From contig JBHHZE010000009.1 in NCBI GenBank assembly GCA_046757925.1, forward strand, positions 11,554 through 75,553: 64,000 nt of DNA. The letters are read 5' to 3'. A program made the position numbers and the translations under genes. Below, one piece after another: positions 19,209 through 27,309 of the stretch. The notes beneath the pieces were generated by a model. That model saw only the letters and a list, made by a program, of their open reading frames with translations. It had not been told where the DNA came from and did no database searches. The number at the start of each line of letters is the position of its first letter. Within the stretch, counting starts at the first letter, position 1. The stretch comes from JAZDCZ01 sp046757925 (GTDB lineage Bacteria; Gemmatimonadota; Gemmatimonadetes; Gemmatimonadales; GWC2-71-9).

Positions 19209-19777
19209 ACACCGCTGACCCCACCGCCCCGGGCTGGCTGACCGCCGCACCACTTTCCGTCAAGTGGGCTGTCACACTGTTCCTGGGATCGATTGGCATC
19301 GCGTATGTCTTTGGCGTGCTCATGGTTACCCTCTGGGTGGGTCTAACACCCGAGAAGGTGGCCCAGGCGTATCGGCCGCCGCAGCCGAGCGCCGCGCCGG
19401 AACAATTACAGCTAACAGAACAGCCCATAGACCTCGACGAGGCATTGGGCGAAGAGGAGGTCCACCAGATCGACGAACGGCTTCTCATTCAGGACACGCA
19501 CGTTCACGTACCGATGTATGCACTGATCGCACTTGCGCTATCAGCCATCTCAGTGGGGCTCCGGGGTCCATCCAGGATGAAGATCGTTCTGGTCTTCGCA
19601 CTGTTCCTAGGACCTATTATCGATTTTCTGGGAATGTGGCTCACTAGGCTCGTAGCAAGTGGTTTCTCTTACTTAACACTAGCCGGAGGCTGGCTGATGG
19701 CCGCTTCGTACGCGGTTGTAGCCGGAGCAGCACTTTGGCAGATGTGGTTTACGGATCACAGGAGACTACACCAATGA
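19205..19777 (+). CDS. Four-helix inner membrane protein, unknown function
   Basis: A 190-residue membrane protein with about four transmembrane helices: one near residues 20-45, and three between residues 100 and 185. A charged periplasmic or cytosolic section (about 55-95; rich in Glu, Gln and Pro) separates helix 1 from the rest. Just before helix 2 is DTHVHVPMY, whose paired histidines could coordinate a metal or heme. The start (TTG overlapping the porin stop) and the end (ATGA overlap with the next gene) show translational coupling. No family is recognised with confidence. Context points to a role in membrane electron or metal transfer together with the next protein. Confidence 0.6.
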   Translation: MNTADPTAPGWLTAAPLSVKWAVTLFLGSIGIAYVFGVLMVTLWVGLTPEKVAQAYRPPQPSAAPEQLQLTEQPIDLDEALGEEEVHQIDERLLIQDTHVHVPMYALIALALSAISVGLRGPSRMKIVLVFALFLGPIIDFLGMWLTRLVASGFSYLTLAGGWLMAASYAVVAGAALWQMWFTDHRRLHQ

Positions 19778-20373
19778 CCCTCGCAATAAAAGCAGTCGCA
19801 ATAGCATGGATCGCGCTTACCGCAGGAACGAGTGAATTACATATAACGCCCACGGTGCAACTGGTATCCCGCTCGGCGGCGATCAAAAAGATTCTTGCAG
19901 GATCGGCAAAATACTTCCAGCGTAAGGCCAAACTCAGCAAAACCGAAACCAAACTGCTCAAGTCTAGAGTCGGCTGGGCACCCGAGAAACGCACAGCAAA
20001 GCTGTACGTGGGTCGTAATGCCGATGGGAATATGGTTGGGACTGCGACTCTTCTCAAGGTTGACAGCCGACACGGTCCGATAGTCCTGGCGGTTGGATTC
20101 GAGCCCGATGGTAGTGTGAAACGAGTCATCGTAACTCACGCTACGGAAGAGTCGGTCACCTGGGTACGTACGGTGATCAAGTCGCACTTCTTGGACGAAT
20201 TCAAGACAGCTACCAGCGCCACGGTCGACGAGCACATGGCACCTGCCTCCAACCTGCGACCGATGCCCCGGTACATAGCGTCGGTTATCGCACGTGGTGT
20301 GCGCCGCGCTCTCGTGCTTCGTGAAGTGGCGTTTGCAAGCTACGGAGTAGCTGCGGCTAGCGATCCAGAGTGA
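19774..20373 (+). CDS. Exported FMN_bind-like domain protein
   Basis: A 199-residue protein with an N-terminal hydrophobic segment (about residues 3-20) that could be a signal peptide. The core (about 85-185) resembles FMN_bind domains: GPIVLAVGFEPDGSVKRVIV, then a THATEES turn and a helix ending in FLDEFK. The final segment, where canonical members carry the S/T-G-A-T motif for covalent flavin, reads TSATVDEH and then continues ASNL and a helix. The flavinylation motif is therefore degenerate (TSAT instead of SGAT) and covalent flavin is uncertain. It is the last gene of the cassette beginning at 17477 and overlaps the previous gene by four bases. Confidence 0.55.
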   Translation: MTLAIKAVAIAWIALTAGTSELHITPTVQLVSRSAAIKKILAGSAKYFQRKAKLSKTETKLLKSRVGWAPEKRTAKLYVGRNADGNMVGTATLLKVDSRHGPIVLAVGFEPDGSVKRVIVTHATEESVTWVRTVIKSHFLDEFKTATSATVDEHMAPASNLRPMPRYIASVIARGVRRALVLREVAFASYGVAAASDPE

Positions 20374-20377
20374 TGAT

Positions 20378-21691
20378 CTAGAGCCGTCCCCTGCGCTTGA
20401 GCATGAGGTATTTCTCGACGACAGCCTCGCCGGCGCGCTCCGGATGCACATCCAATACGAGAGCCCCAGTGCGCCGCATCTGTGTCAACGCCTCCTCGCG
20501 AGCTGCCAGCAGCTCTTCGGCAGCCGCCCTCCGATAGGCCGCGCTCTCGGTATCTGGTCGCGATTCCGCGACGCTATCCAGTTCGGGATTGCGTAGCGTG
20601 ACGACGAGGGGGAGATGCCTTGGGCGTAGAGCAGCCACGTTTGCGACCAGCGCCCGTGAGGCCATCCGATCGATCACGTCGGTGAAAAAAATCGTGAGTG
20701 CGCGCTTCCGGTTCCTCACGGCCATATAGCGAAATGCAGCCGGGTAATCCGGCTCGACGAGCTTCGGCTCGACGACCGAGAGCACCTCAAGCACCTGTTT
20801 GAGTCCTCGACGCCCCCGCTGGGGACTCATATAGTGCACCACCTCGTCCGCCAGTGTCATGATCCCGATGTTGTCATCATGACGTGCTGCCGCCAGGGCC
20901 AGCGACAGCGCCGCCCGCACTACGTACTCCATGCGAGGTTCGCCGGCGACCTCAGCCGTCAGAAGACGGCCTGCGTCCAAGACCAGCAGCACCTGCTGGC
21001 GCCGCTCCTCTTCGAACTGACGGGCAATTACCTTGCCCCGTCGTGCCGTAGCTTTCCAATCGATCTGTCGAGTGTCATCGCCCGGCACCCACTCTCGCAA
21101 ACTCTCGAATTGGCTCCCCTCACCCAACCGCCGCGCCTGGCGCAGACCCGCCTCTTTGCGCCGAGTAGCCTCGGCAACGGACGCTCTGAGACGCGACACC
21201 GGGAGTTGGGGAAACACGATCACGGCCCACTCCAGATCAACTCGCGCTTGGCGCTGACCGAAACCCAGGGGACCGCGGCTTCGAATCGCCAACCATCCCT
21301 GTGTCTCGCGACCACGCCGGACAGGCGTAGCTAACTGTCCTTCGCGGACTCCGCTCTCCACCCCAATCAAGAGGCGACGCGCCGGCATCGCACCACCCAG
21401 CAACCCAGGGCGGACCTCCCGAATCACGAGATGCGCAATCCGCCGAGAAGGATTCCGCCAACGATAGGTGAAGGCAACGGTCTGACCCACCGAAAAACTG
21501 GTCTGCGCAACACGAGTGATCCTCAATTGCAGAGGGTCGGCCGCTCGGATAGCATCAATCCACACGGCCACAAACAATAGCCCGTCCAATACCAACAGCA
21601 GGTCCAGCCCCGTGGGCGACAGATATCCCAGCATGCCGACTGGAGCAATGCATGCGAGCGTGACCAGGGCCCGCCGAGTCGGAAGTATCAA
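20378..21691 (-). CDS. DUF58 domain protein
   Basis: A 437-residue protein with two N-terminal membrane helices (about residues 7-45), an intermediate beta-rich region and a C-terminal DUF58/VWA-like domain. The family signature RQIDWKATARRGKVIARQFEEE is evident near residue 215, followed by VLLVLDAGR. DUF58 proteins work with MoxR ATPases, and the MoxR gene directly upstream overlaps it by four bases. The biological output of such clusters is poorly known; roles in envelope stress and assembly of large complexes have been proposed. It ends four bases from the convergent FMN_bind-like gene. Confidence 0.88.
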   Translation of the reverse strand: MILPTRRALVTLACIAPVGMLGYLSPTGLDLLLVLDGLLFVAVWIDAIRAADPLQLRITRVAQTSFSVGQTVAFTYRWRNPSRRIAHLVIREVRPGLLGGAMPARRLLIGVESGVREGQLATPVRRGRETQGWLAIRSRGPLGFGQRQARVDLEWAVIVFPQLPVSRLRASVAEATRRKEAGLRQARRLGEGSQFESLREWVPGDDTRQIDWKATARRGKVIARQFEEERRQQVLLVLDAGRLLTAEVAGEPRMEYVVRAALSLALAAARHDDNIGIMTLADEVVHYMSPQRGRRGLKQVLEVLSVVEPKLVEPDYPAAFRYMAVRNRKRALTIFFTDVIDRMASRALVANVAALRPRHLPLVVTLRNPELDSVAESRPDTESAAYRRAAAEELLAAREEALTQMRRTGALVLDVHPERAGEAVVEKYLMLKRRGRL

Positions 21692-22644
21692 GTTGTGGGA
21701 GCCTCGATCTGTTCCAACACTGCCGTCAACGCACGATCAGGAGTCACCCCCTCGAGCTCGAGTTCGGGAGCAACTGCTATCCGATGTCGCAGCACCGCTG
21801 GCGCCAACGTCTTTACATCATCTGGTATCACAAAGTCGCGTCCCTCGAGCAGGGCAAGGGAACGTGCGGTCTTGAGCAACGCGATGCCGCCGCGTGGACT
21901 GGCTCCAAGCGTGAGTGACGCCGCCTCTCGGGTGGCCCGAACTATCTTGGTGATATACGCCGTGATAGACAGTTCCACACGCACATCCCGTGCCGCCTCG
22001 CGCAGCACATTCAGGCCATCGGCATCCACAACAGGTGCAACTCCGTAGGTGTCTGGGAGATCTGCCTCAAACCCCGCCAGGTATTTTCCCAGTATTTCTT
22101 GCTCCACCGGTTCGGGAGGATAGCTCATCACGACCTTGAGCATGAAACGATCGAGTTCTGCTTCTGGAAGCGGATAGGTCCCTTCAAACTCGATGGGATT
22201 CTGGGTGGCAAATACGGAAAACACATCTGGTAGCGAACGAGTGTCGCCGTCCACTGTGACCGTCCGCTCCTGCATCGCTTCCAACAGTGCAGCCTGCGTT
22301 TTTGCCGGAGCGCGGTTGATCTCGTCGGCAAGAACTAGATCGTGGAAGATTGGGCCCGGCCTGAATACCAACTCATGCCCGCTCGCCAATACCGACGTAC
22401 CAGTGATGTCAGACGGCATGAGATCGGGCGTAAACTGAATGCGAACGTAGCCGACGTTCAACGCCTGTGCCAGCGTTCGGACGAGCAGCGTCTTGGCCGT
22501 CCCTGGTACTCCCTCCAGCAATACATGTCCCCGCGCAAGGAGCGCGACCAGGCAATCGCGAGTCGCCTTCTCCTGCCCCAGTACCACACTACGGACAGCC
22601 GCTAAGACACGCTGGGCCTGTTCTCGAATCTCATTGCTTCCCAC
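21688..22644 (-). CDS. MoxR family AAA+ ATPase
   Basis: A 318-residue AAA+ ATPase in the standard MoxR form: Walker A GVPGTAKT, then VRIQFTPDLMPSDITG, Walker B LVLADEINRAPAKTQAALLEAMQE, sensor FATQNPIEFEGTYPLPEAELDRFM, and a C-terminal lid domain. The start is GTG at 22644 with GGAGG about four bases ahead; this overlaps the upstream DUF4350 gene by 43 bases. Together with DUF58 it forms the core of the operon on this strand. It is distinct from the longer ChlI-like ATPase at 1768-3237. Confidence 0.93.
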   Translation of the reverse strand: MGSNEIREQAQRVLAAVRSVVLGQEKATRDCLVALLARGHVLLEGVPGTAKTLLVRTLAQALNVGYVRIQFTPDLMPSDITGTSVLASGHELVFRPGPIFHDLVLADEINRAPAKTQAALLEAMQERTVTVDGDTRSLPDVFSVFATQNPIEFEGTYPLPEAELDRFMLKVVMSYPPEPVEQEILGKYLAGFEADLPDTYGVAPVVDADGLNVLREAARDVRVELSITAYITKIVRATREAASLTLGASPRGGIALLKTARSLALLEGRDFVIPDDVKTLAPAVLRHRIAVAPELELEGVTPDRALTAVLEQIEAPTT

Positions 22645-23840
22645 ACGTCCTCCACTGAAGTTGCAATATTGAGCAAACTTGTCTTGTCACCAGGTTCGGT
22701 AAGCAGAGCCTTGAGACGCTCGACTGCATCACCTGCCTTCGGGGTATTTACAGCTAGGCCTAGCGCCGCAATCCAGTCGGCATAGCCCCCAGGTTGTCGT
22801 CGACCGGCCTCCCCCCCCCGCCCCAAGCGGCGCCACAGCCCGGATACTATCAGGCTTGCGGCAGTATCGTGGCCATTAGATCGCTCCAACCCAATCGCCA
22901 ATGCATCCAGGTGTTCGATCGAAGATCGCCGTTGCCTTTTGACAACGCTGATGGCAGGTCCAAACCGGACAGCCAAGAACGCAATTGTAATGAGGCCGGC
23001 CCCCAGCAACTGCAACATGGACCAACCAGCTGGCGACGCGCGCATCCAGCGCCACGCCGCCCCAAAAATCGATCCGCCAACTCCGAAACCCTGGTGATAT
23101 TCATCCACCATGACACTCGAAGGATCGTATTCGAGCATCCACCCAACCACCGCCACCCCCACATCCGGTCTCTTGAGAAGCCGATTCGATACGAGCCGCG
23201 AGTCGGCAACGATCGTCGCTTGGCCACCCTTTCGGAAATTAAGTCTCACGACAACCGGCTGATCGTTTGTGGCCGCCAGAAGTGTGTCGATATCGAGGGG
23301 GAAAAGCGGTGCACACCCTGCTTCGTCCATGCTATCTCCGCGGTTCCGTTCAGCCGTCGGATCCATGTCCACAACAGCATTTGCGGCGAGCGCGGTGTTC
23401 TCGGAAAAAACTAGCATCCGAGAACTCGAATCGGGCTGGAAGGCCGATAGCGGGCGAACCCGAATCCCAAAACAGCGCTCAACGCCGTTACGTCCGGCGA
23501 GAAAGAGTGCACCACCACGAGCCACGTAATTCCGCAAACGACGCTGCTCGGCACCAGTGGGAAGAGCGGGAACGTCCAGCAGCGCAAGTAGTTGCGCTGC
23601 CCTGATGGAACTGTCGGGATCCCAGTCGAACAACGCACTACGCCTCGCGACTACCGGAACATCTAGTCGCTCCAATATCTCCGCCAACCCCTTCGAACCA
23701 CCCGGGCCCGGTAGAAAAACCGAGCGACGCCGATCCCTGAGGACCTCCGCCCCTTGACCACGATCGCCAAGTAACACGGCCAGAATGATGCCAAGAGCCG
23801 CAAGGGGCAGAAGCCACAACTCACCGCGCCGCGATGCCAC
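22602..23840 (-). CDS. DUF4350 domain membrane protein
   Basis: A 412-residue protein with one N-terminal helix (LWLLPLAALGIILAVLL), a large extracytoplasmic DUF4350-type domain resembling a glutamine-amidotransferase fold (about residues 30-230; GPGGSKGLAEILERLDV, GGALFLAGRNGV, VDEYHQGF), a second membrane helix near 270 and a C-terminal helical section. GTG at 23840 is chosen because GGAG lies seven bases upstream and it overlaps the previous gene by only 20 bases; an ATG at 23879 is possible. DUF4350 is a standing member of MoxR-DUF58-DUF4129 clusters. Confidence 0.82.
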   Translation of the reverse strand: MASRRGELWLLPLAALGIILAVLLGDRGQGAEVLRDRRRSVFLPGPGGSKGLAEILERLDVPVVARRSALFDWDPDSSIRAAQLLALLDVPALPTGAEQRRLRNYVARGGALFLAGRNGVERCFGIRVRPLSAFQPDSSSRMLVFSENTALAANAVVDMDPTAERNRGDSMDEAGCAPLFPLDIDTLLAATNDQPVVVRLNFRKGGQATIVADSRLVSNRLLKRPDVGVAVVGWMLEYDPSSVMVDEYHQGFGVGGSIFGAAWRWMRASPAGWSMLQLLGAGLITIAFLAVRFGPAISVVKRQRRSSIEHLDALAIGLERSNGHDTAASLIVSGLWRRLGRGGEAGRRQPGGYADWIAALGLAVNTPKAGDAVERLKALLTEPGDKTSLLNIATSVEDVWEAMRFENRPSVS

Positions 23841-24441
23841 GTTCCAACTCCGATGCCAACCGATCGAATCTGAAGGCATCTCCCTCTGTACACGGGAATC
23901 CACCAAAGAGATAACCGTATAGGGCCGCTACGAGATCTCCCAGACGAACATGTTCTTCCTGTGACAGCTGTGCTTCGCGAAGGTACTCCGCCGGCGTCTT
24001 GGAGGGGTGAAACTGGAGCATTCGCCGCTCACTCAGGATTAGTGCCAGAGCCCTGAACCTGGCGACCATCGCCTCCGGGAATCTGCCGGCGGCTACCATC
24101 CGCTGTGACTCTCGAACATACCATTTCGCATCTCGAATTGGTGCCGTGCGTTTCGCGGCGAATCGTGTGGCGCGCTCGAGCGGGCGAAGCACACGCCACA
24201 AGATGTACCCGAAATGCGTCAGGATTGCGATCAGGACGGCCACAAGGACCACGAGCAACACGTAATAGGCGATCGGATGGGTGCTCTGCAAACCCTCCAT
24301 CGCAGCCATGATCCGGCGCCAATAGTCACTCACCATGCTCAATAGGTTGCGCTGCCGCCACTGATACTCCGGTGCGGAAAACACCTCGCTCAGTATCGTC
24401 TTGATCGTATCTGGCGCAACTTGTTGCAGGGATGCCGTCAT
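23821..24441 (-). CDS. DUF4129 domain membrane protein
   Basis: A 206-residue protein with a single membrane helix (about residues 57-80; YYVLLVVLVAVLIAILTHFGYIL) and a C-terminal DUF4129 region with the pattern LILSERRMLQFHPSKTPAEYLREAQ and a final helical section (VAALYGYLFGG). Here the domain stands alone, without the transglutaminase domain to which it is fused in many bacteria. Overlaps at both ends place it firmly in the operon. Confidence 0.85.
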   Translation of the reverse strand: MTASLQQVAPDTIKTILSEVFSAPEYQWRQRNLLSMVSDYWRRIMAAMEGLQSTHPIAYYVLLVVLVAVLIAILTHFGYILWRVLRPLERATRFAAKRTAPIRDAKWYVRESQRMVAAGRFPEAMVARFRALALILSERRMLQFHPSKTPAEYLREAQLSQEEHVRLGDLVAALYGYLFGGFPCTEGDAFRFDRLASELERGIAAR

Positions 24442-25274
24442 TCGCCCGACCGATCGAATCCCAATTGTTGACTCAGGTGCTCGAGGTCGAACGCCTCATT
24501 CCGCACGCGTAGATCGTAGTAGAGCAGTGTGAACGCGCAGGCAAAGATCGGGTAGACAATGAGCTGTAGGAATCCTCCAGCGGCTGCTATCACCACCTCC
24601 AAAGAGGGAACCAAGGCCCCGAGAACTCCTACAACCATGTATGGAACGGCGAACAGAACCAACAAGACCACACCGAGCCCGAATGCCTTTCTCTTGAATC
24701 CCTTGGTAAGGGACCAAGATCTACGAAGGGCATCGGTGGCCGAGGTATCGTCCTCGAGAACAACCGCCTGCGTGACGACCGCATAGCCCGATGCCAAAAT
24801 CACTACGGCTCCTAAGCCTGCAGCGACAGCGATAAGCAGGATCATGACAGACGGAACGGACACCCCAGCGAGCGCGATCCCGACGCCTCCGATCGCGCCG
24901 GGAACGACCGCCGCCAGCCAGATGACGAAGTACTTCGCCAATCCTGCAATGAAGAGCTTTGCCATCTTGGTAAGCGCAAACCTTAGCGATTCCCCCAGAT
25001 CGGGCTCCATGCCCAGGTAGATCTCCGAAATCACCCATACCGTCGCAGCACCTGCCATCAGACCACCCACACTCAATAGCAGTACCCACAGCAGCAGAAG
25101 GACGGGATTTGCCAGTTCGATGCCCACGGCTGTTAGGTAGACATTGAGTATCGTGGGGATTCCTGTCGTGATCACCGCGATTCCAACCAGCAGTCCGAAG
25201 TCGTGCCGATAGAGGGCAAAGGCTCCGTCGATTATTTCGCCGAACGACATTGCGCGTATCTCATAACTGGCCAT
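24438..25274 (-). CDS. Multi-pass membrane protein of the MoxR/DUF58 operon
   Basis: A 278-residue protein with six or more transmembrane helices and glycine-rich membrane segments. The opening IRAMSFGEIIDGAFALYRHDF and the later ALRRSWSLTKGFKRKAFG resemble the membrane-anchor domain seen in glycerophosphodiesterase-associated and DUF7544-like membrane proteins, but I would not name it further. ATG at 25274 has GGAGGAGG four to five bases upstream, which decides the start over a longer reading from 25355. It is the first gene of the minus-strand operon and lies only 31 bases from the divergent RDD-SpoIIM gene. Confidence 0.75.
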   Translation of the reverse strand: MASYEIRAMSFGEIIDGAFALYRHDFGLLVGIAVITTGIPTILNVYLTAVGIELANPVLLLLWVLLLSVGGLMAGAATVWVISEIYLGMEPDLGESLRFALTKMAKLFIAGLAKYFVIWLAAVVPGAIGGVGIALAGVSVPSVMILLIAVAAGLGAVVILASGYAVVTQAVVLEDDTSATDALRRSWSLTKGFKRKAFGLGVVLLVLFAVPYMVVGVLGALVPSLEVVIAAAGGFLQLIVYPIFACAFTLLYYDLRVRNEAFDLEHLSQQLGFDRSGE

Positions 25275-25305
25275 GAGTCCTCCTCCACGATAAAATGCAG
25301 GCGTT

Positions 25306-27120
25306 ATGCCTCGAGCGCGACCCCAGATCGATCCCCAGTTCTCCCGCCGCCTCACCGTCGAGACCCCCGAACACGTGCACCTGGAGTTCGAACTGGCAGG
25401 CGTGGGGTCGCGTGCGGCGGCCGCGCTCTACGATTTCGCGATTCAGGCCGCAATCCTGGTCATCGTGAGCCTTGCAGTCGGTATCAGCAACTTGGTTCCC
25501 AACGAATCGACTACGTGGGCCATGGCCGTGTTCATCTTCGTCTATTTTGTCATTCTCTGGGGGTATTTCGTTCTGTTCGAGGGCCTGAGAAATGGCCGCA
25601 CTCCGGGCAAGAAGCTACTCGGTATCCGCGTTGTGATGGAGACGGGTCATCCGGTTACCTTCCAAGCTGCGGCCGTGCGAAATCTCTTGAGAATCGCTGA
25701 TTTCCAGCCGGCTGGAGTTCCCCTTCTGGGTCTTCTCCTGCTTTTCTTCGAACGCCACAATAAGCGGCTGGGCGATATTGTCGCGGGGACCATAGTAGTG
25801 CGTGACCAAGCCGTGGAAGCGACGACTCCAGCGTCAGAAGTGACCAACCAGAGCACCATCGAAACCGGTCCTCCTTTGCTCACTGACAAGGAGTTTCAAC
25901 TCCTCGAACGATACTTCAGCAGGATCGATTCCCTTCCGGCGCAACTACAGATCCGGTTCGGCATAGACCTCGCCAGACGGTTCGCAGATCGCTTCCCCGA
26001 ACGAGACCCGCAAGCAAAGGTGTTTCTTACGGAGCTTTATGATGCGGAGCGGATGAGACGCACCAGTGTGAGCGCTACGCGAAAGAAAAAAGGTGCAGTC
26101 CGAATAGTCGCCGCTGGTGAACGATTCGTCACGACACGGCAAGAAACGTGGCATCGCTTCAACCAGCGAGCCGCCCAATTGCAGAGGTCGGGACTCACGG
26201 GGATGAGCGGCAACGAGATCACGGCATTCGCAGCGGAGTATCGCGCGGTGGCCGCGGATCTTGCGCGCGCACGAACCTACGGTGTTGATCAGAGAGTTGT
26301 GAAACGGCTGGAGCAAATTGTAAGCGCGGGACACAATGTTCTCTACGGCTTACGTGGCGTGCGACGAATCTCGCTAGGTAGGATGTTCTTTCGCAACCTC
26401 CCAGCCGCCGTCGTGCAAGCTCGATCTTACGTCTTAACCGCATTCTTGTTGTTTGCGCTCTCCGCTGCCGTCGGGTTCTTGCTGATACGAGAGCGACCTT
26501 CGCTCGCCGCGGAGATTATGCCCCCCGTTGTTCTCGCCAGGGCTGAAGCCGGGATCGACCAGAGAGCCGAAGGACGGGGATACGCTCAAGCGCCCTCTCC
26601 CTACCTCCCGGTGGTCGCATCCAGCATAGTGGCCAACAACGTGCAGGTGGCCTTTGGCGCGTTCGCGTTGGGCATCACTGCCGGCATCGGCACACTCGCC
26701 GTACTGGTGTTCAACGGATTGTTCTTCGGATCGATCCTCGGCGTATTTGCCAACTACGGACTCGCCGGCTGGCTGCTCACGTTCGTGGCAGGCCACGGCA
26801 TTCTCGAACTCACGGCAATCTTTGTGGCCGGTGGAGCGGGACTTCTGATCGGCCGCGCGCTGATCGCGCCCGGGGATCTGGCCCGTCGTGATGCACTCGT
26901 AGTGCACGGCCGCCTTGCGATAAGGATGGTCGGGGCGTCGGCCTCCCTGCTACTGCTGGCGGGAATTATCGAGGGCTTCCTGTCGGCGAGCGATGCGCCG
27001 AGTGCGCTAAAGTTCACCGTCAGCGCCGCAAGCGCCGTGCTGCTCATCCTCTACTTCAAGGCAGGGAGAGAGGCCCAGAGGGAGTTCCTGCGACAGAACG
27101 AGATCTGCATTCCCGGGTAA
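25306..27120 (+). CDS. RDD domain - stage II sporulation protein M (SpoIIM) fusion
   Basis: A 604-residue membrane protein. The N-terminal part (about 25-175) is an RDD domain: AAALYDFAIQAA, then NGRTPGKKLLGIRVV and RRLGDI-type text (NKRLGDIVAGTIVV). A soluble helical middle (about 190-370) follows. The C-terminal third (about 375-600) is a SpoIIM/DUF95 domain with five or so helices: MFFRNLPAAVVQ, NNVQVAFGAFALGIT, GHGILELTAIFVAGGAGLLIG. In related clusters the two domains are usually separate genes. Here they are fused and stand divergently beside the MoxR/DUF58 operon, so the protein is probably the membrane platform of that system. No other sporulation genes are present. Confidence 0.88.
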   Translation: MPRARPQIDPQFSRRLTVETPEHVHLEFELAGVGSRAAAALYDFAIQAAILVIVSLAVGISNLVPNESTTWAMAVFIFVYFVILWGYFVLFEGLRNGRTPGKKLLGIRVVMETGHPVTFQAAAVRNLLRIADFQPAGVPLLGLLLLFFERHNKRLGDIVAGTIVVRDQAVEATTPASEVTNQSTIETGPPLLTDKEFQLLERYFSRIDSLPAQLQIRFGIDLARRFADRFPERDPQAKVFLTELYDAERMRRTSVSATRKKKGAVRIVAAGERFVTTRQETWHRFNQRAAQLQRSGLTGMSGNEITAFAAEYRAVAADLARARTYGVDQRVVKRLEQIVSAGHNVLYGLRGVRRISLGRMFFRNLPAAVVQARSYVLTAFLLFALSAAVGFLLIRERPSLAAEIMPPVVLARAEAGIDQRAEGRGYAQAPSPYLPVVASSIVANNVQVAFGAFALGITAGIGTLAVLVFNGLFFGSILGVFANYGLAGWLLTFVAGHGILELTAIFVAGGAGLLIGRALIAPGDLARRDALVVHGRLAIRMVGASASLLLLAGIIEGFLSASDAPSALKFTVSAASAVLLILYFKAGREAQREFLRQNEICIPG

Positions 27121-27128
27121 CCAACCCC

Positions 27129-27163
27129 GTCCGCTTCTGGGAATTGCTATCCCACGAGCGGAC
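27129..27163. repeat. Stem-loop after RDD-SpoIIM gene
   Basis: GTCCGCT (27129-27135) pairs with AGCGGAC (27157-27163), and TGGG (27138-27141) pairs with CCCA (27151-27154) inside. It begins nine bases after the stop codon. No T-run follows, so it may be a 3'-end stabilising hairpin or a factor-assisted terminator. Confidence 0.5.
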
Positions 27164-27201
27164 ATCCCCCGTTGCCACGACGACGTAGTGCCATCGGGTA
27201 A

Positions 27202-27268
27202 ACACATGTGTGACAATTAGTTAGGTGCAGCGTGCACCGGGCACGTCCGTTGCCATTGAAACCAATGG
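27202..27268. promoter_or_regulatory. Cluster of small inverted repeats ahead of ABC adaptor gene
   Basis: Three short dyads follow one another: the palindrome ACACATGTGT (27202-27211), GGTGCA/TGCACC around GCG (27224-27238) and CCATTG/CAATGG around AAAC (27253-27268). They occupy the leader of the adaptor gene starting at 27310. They could be operator sites or RNA structure; no known riboswitch is recognised. Confidence 0.35.
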
Positions 27269-27309
27269 CTGCGTAACCACGTCAAAGCAGGAGAGAAGGA
27301 GAACTCCCT

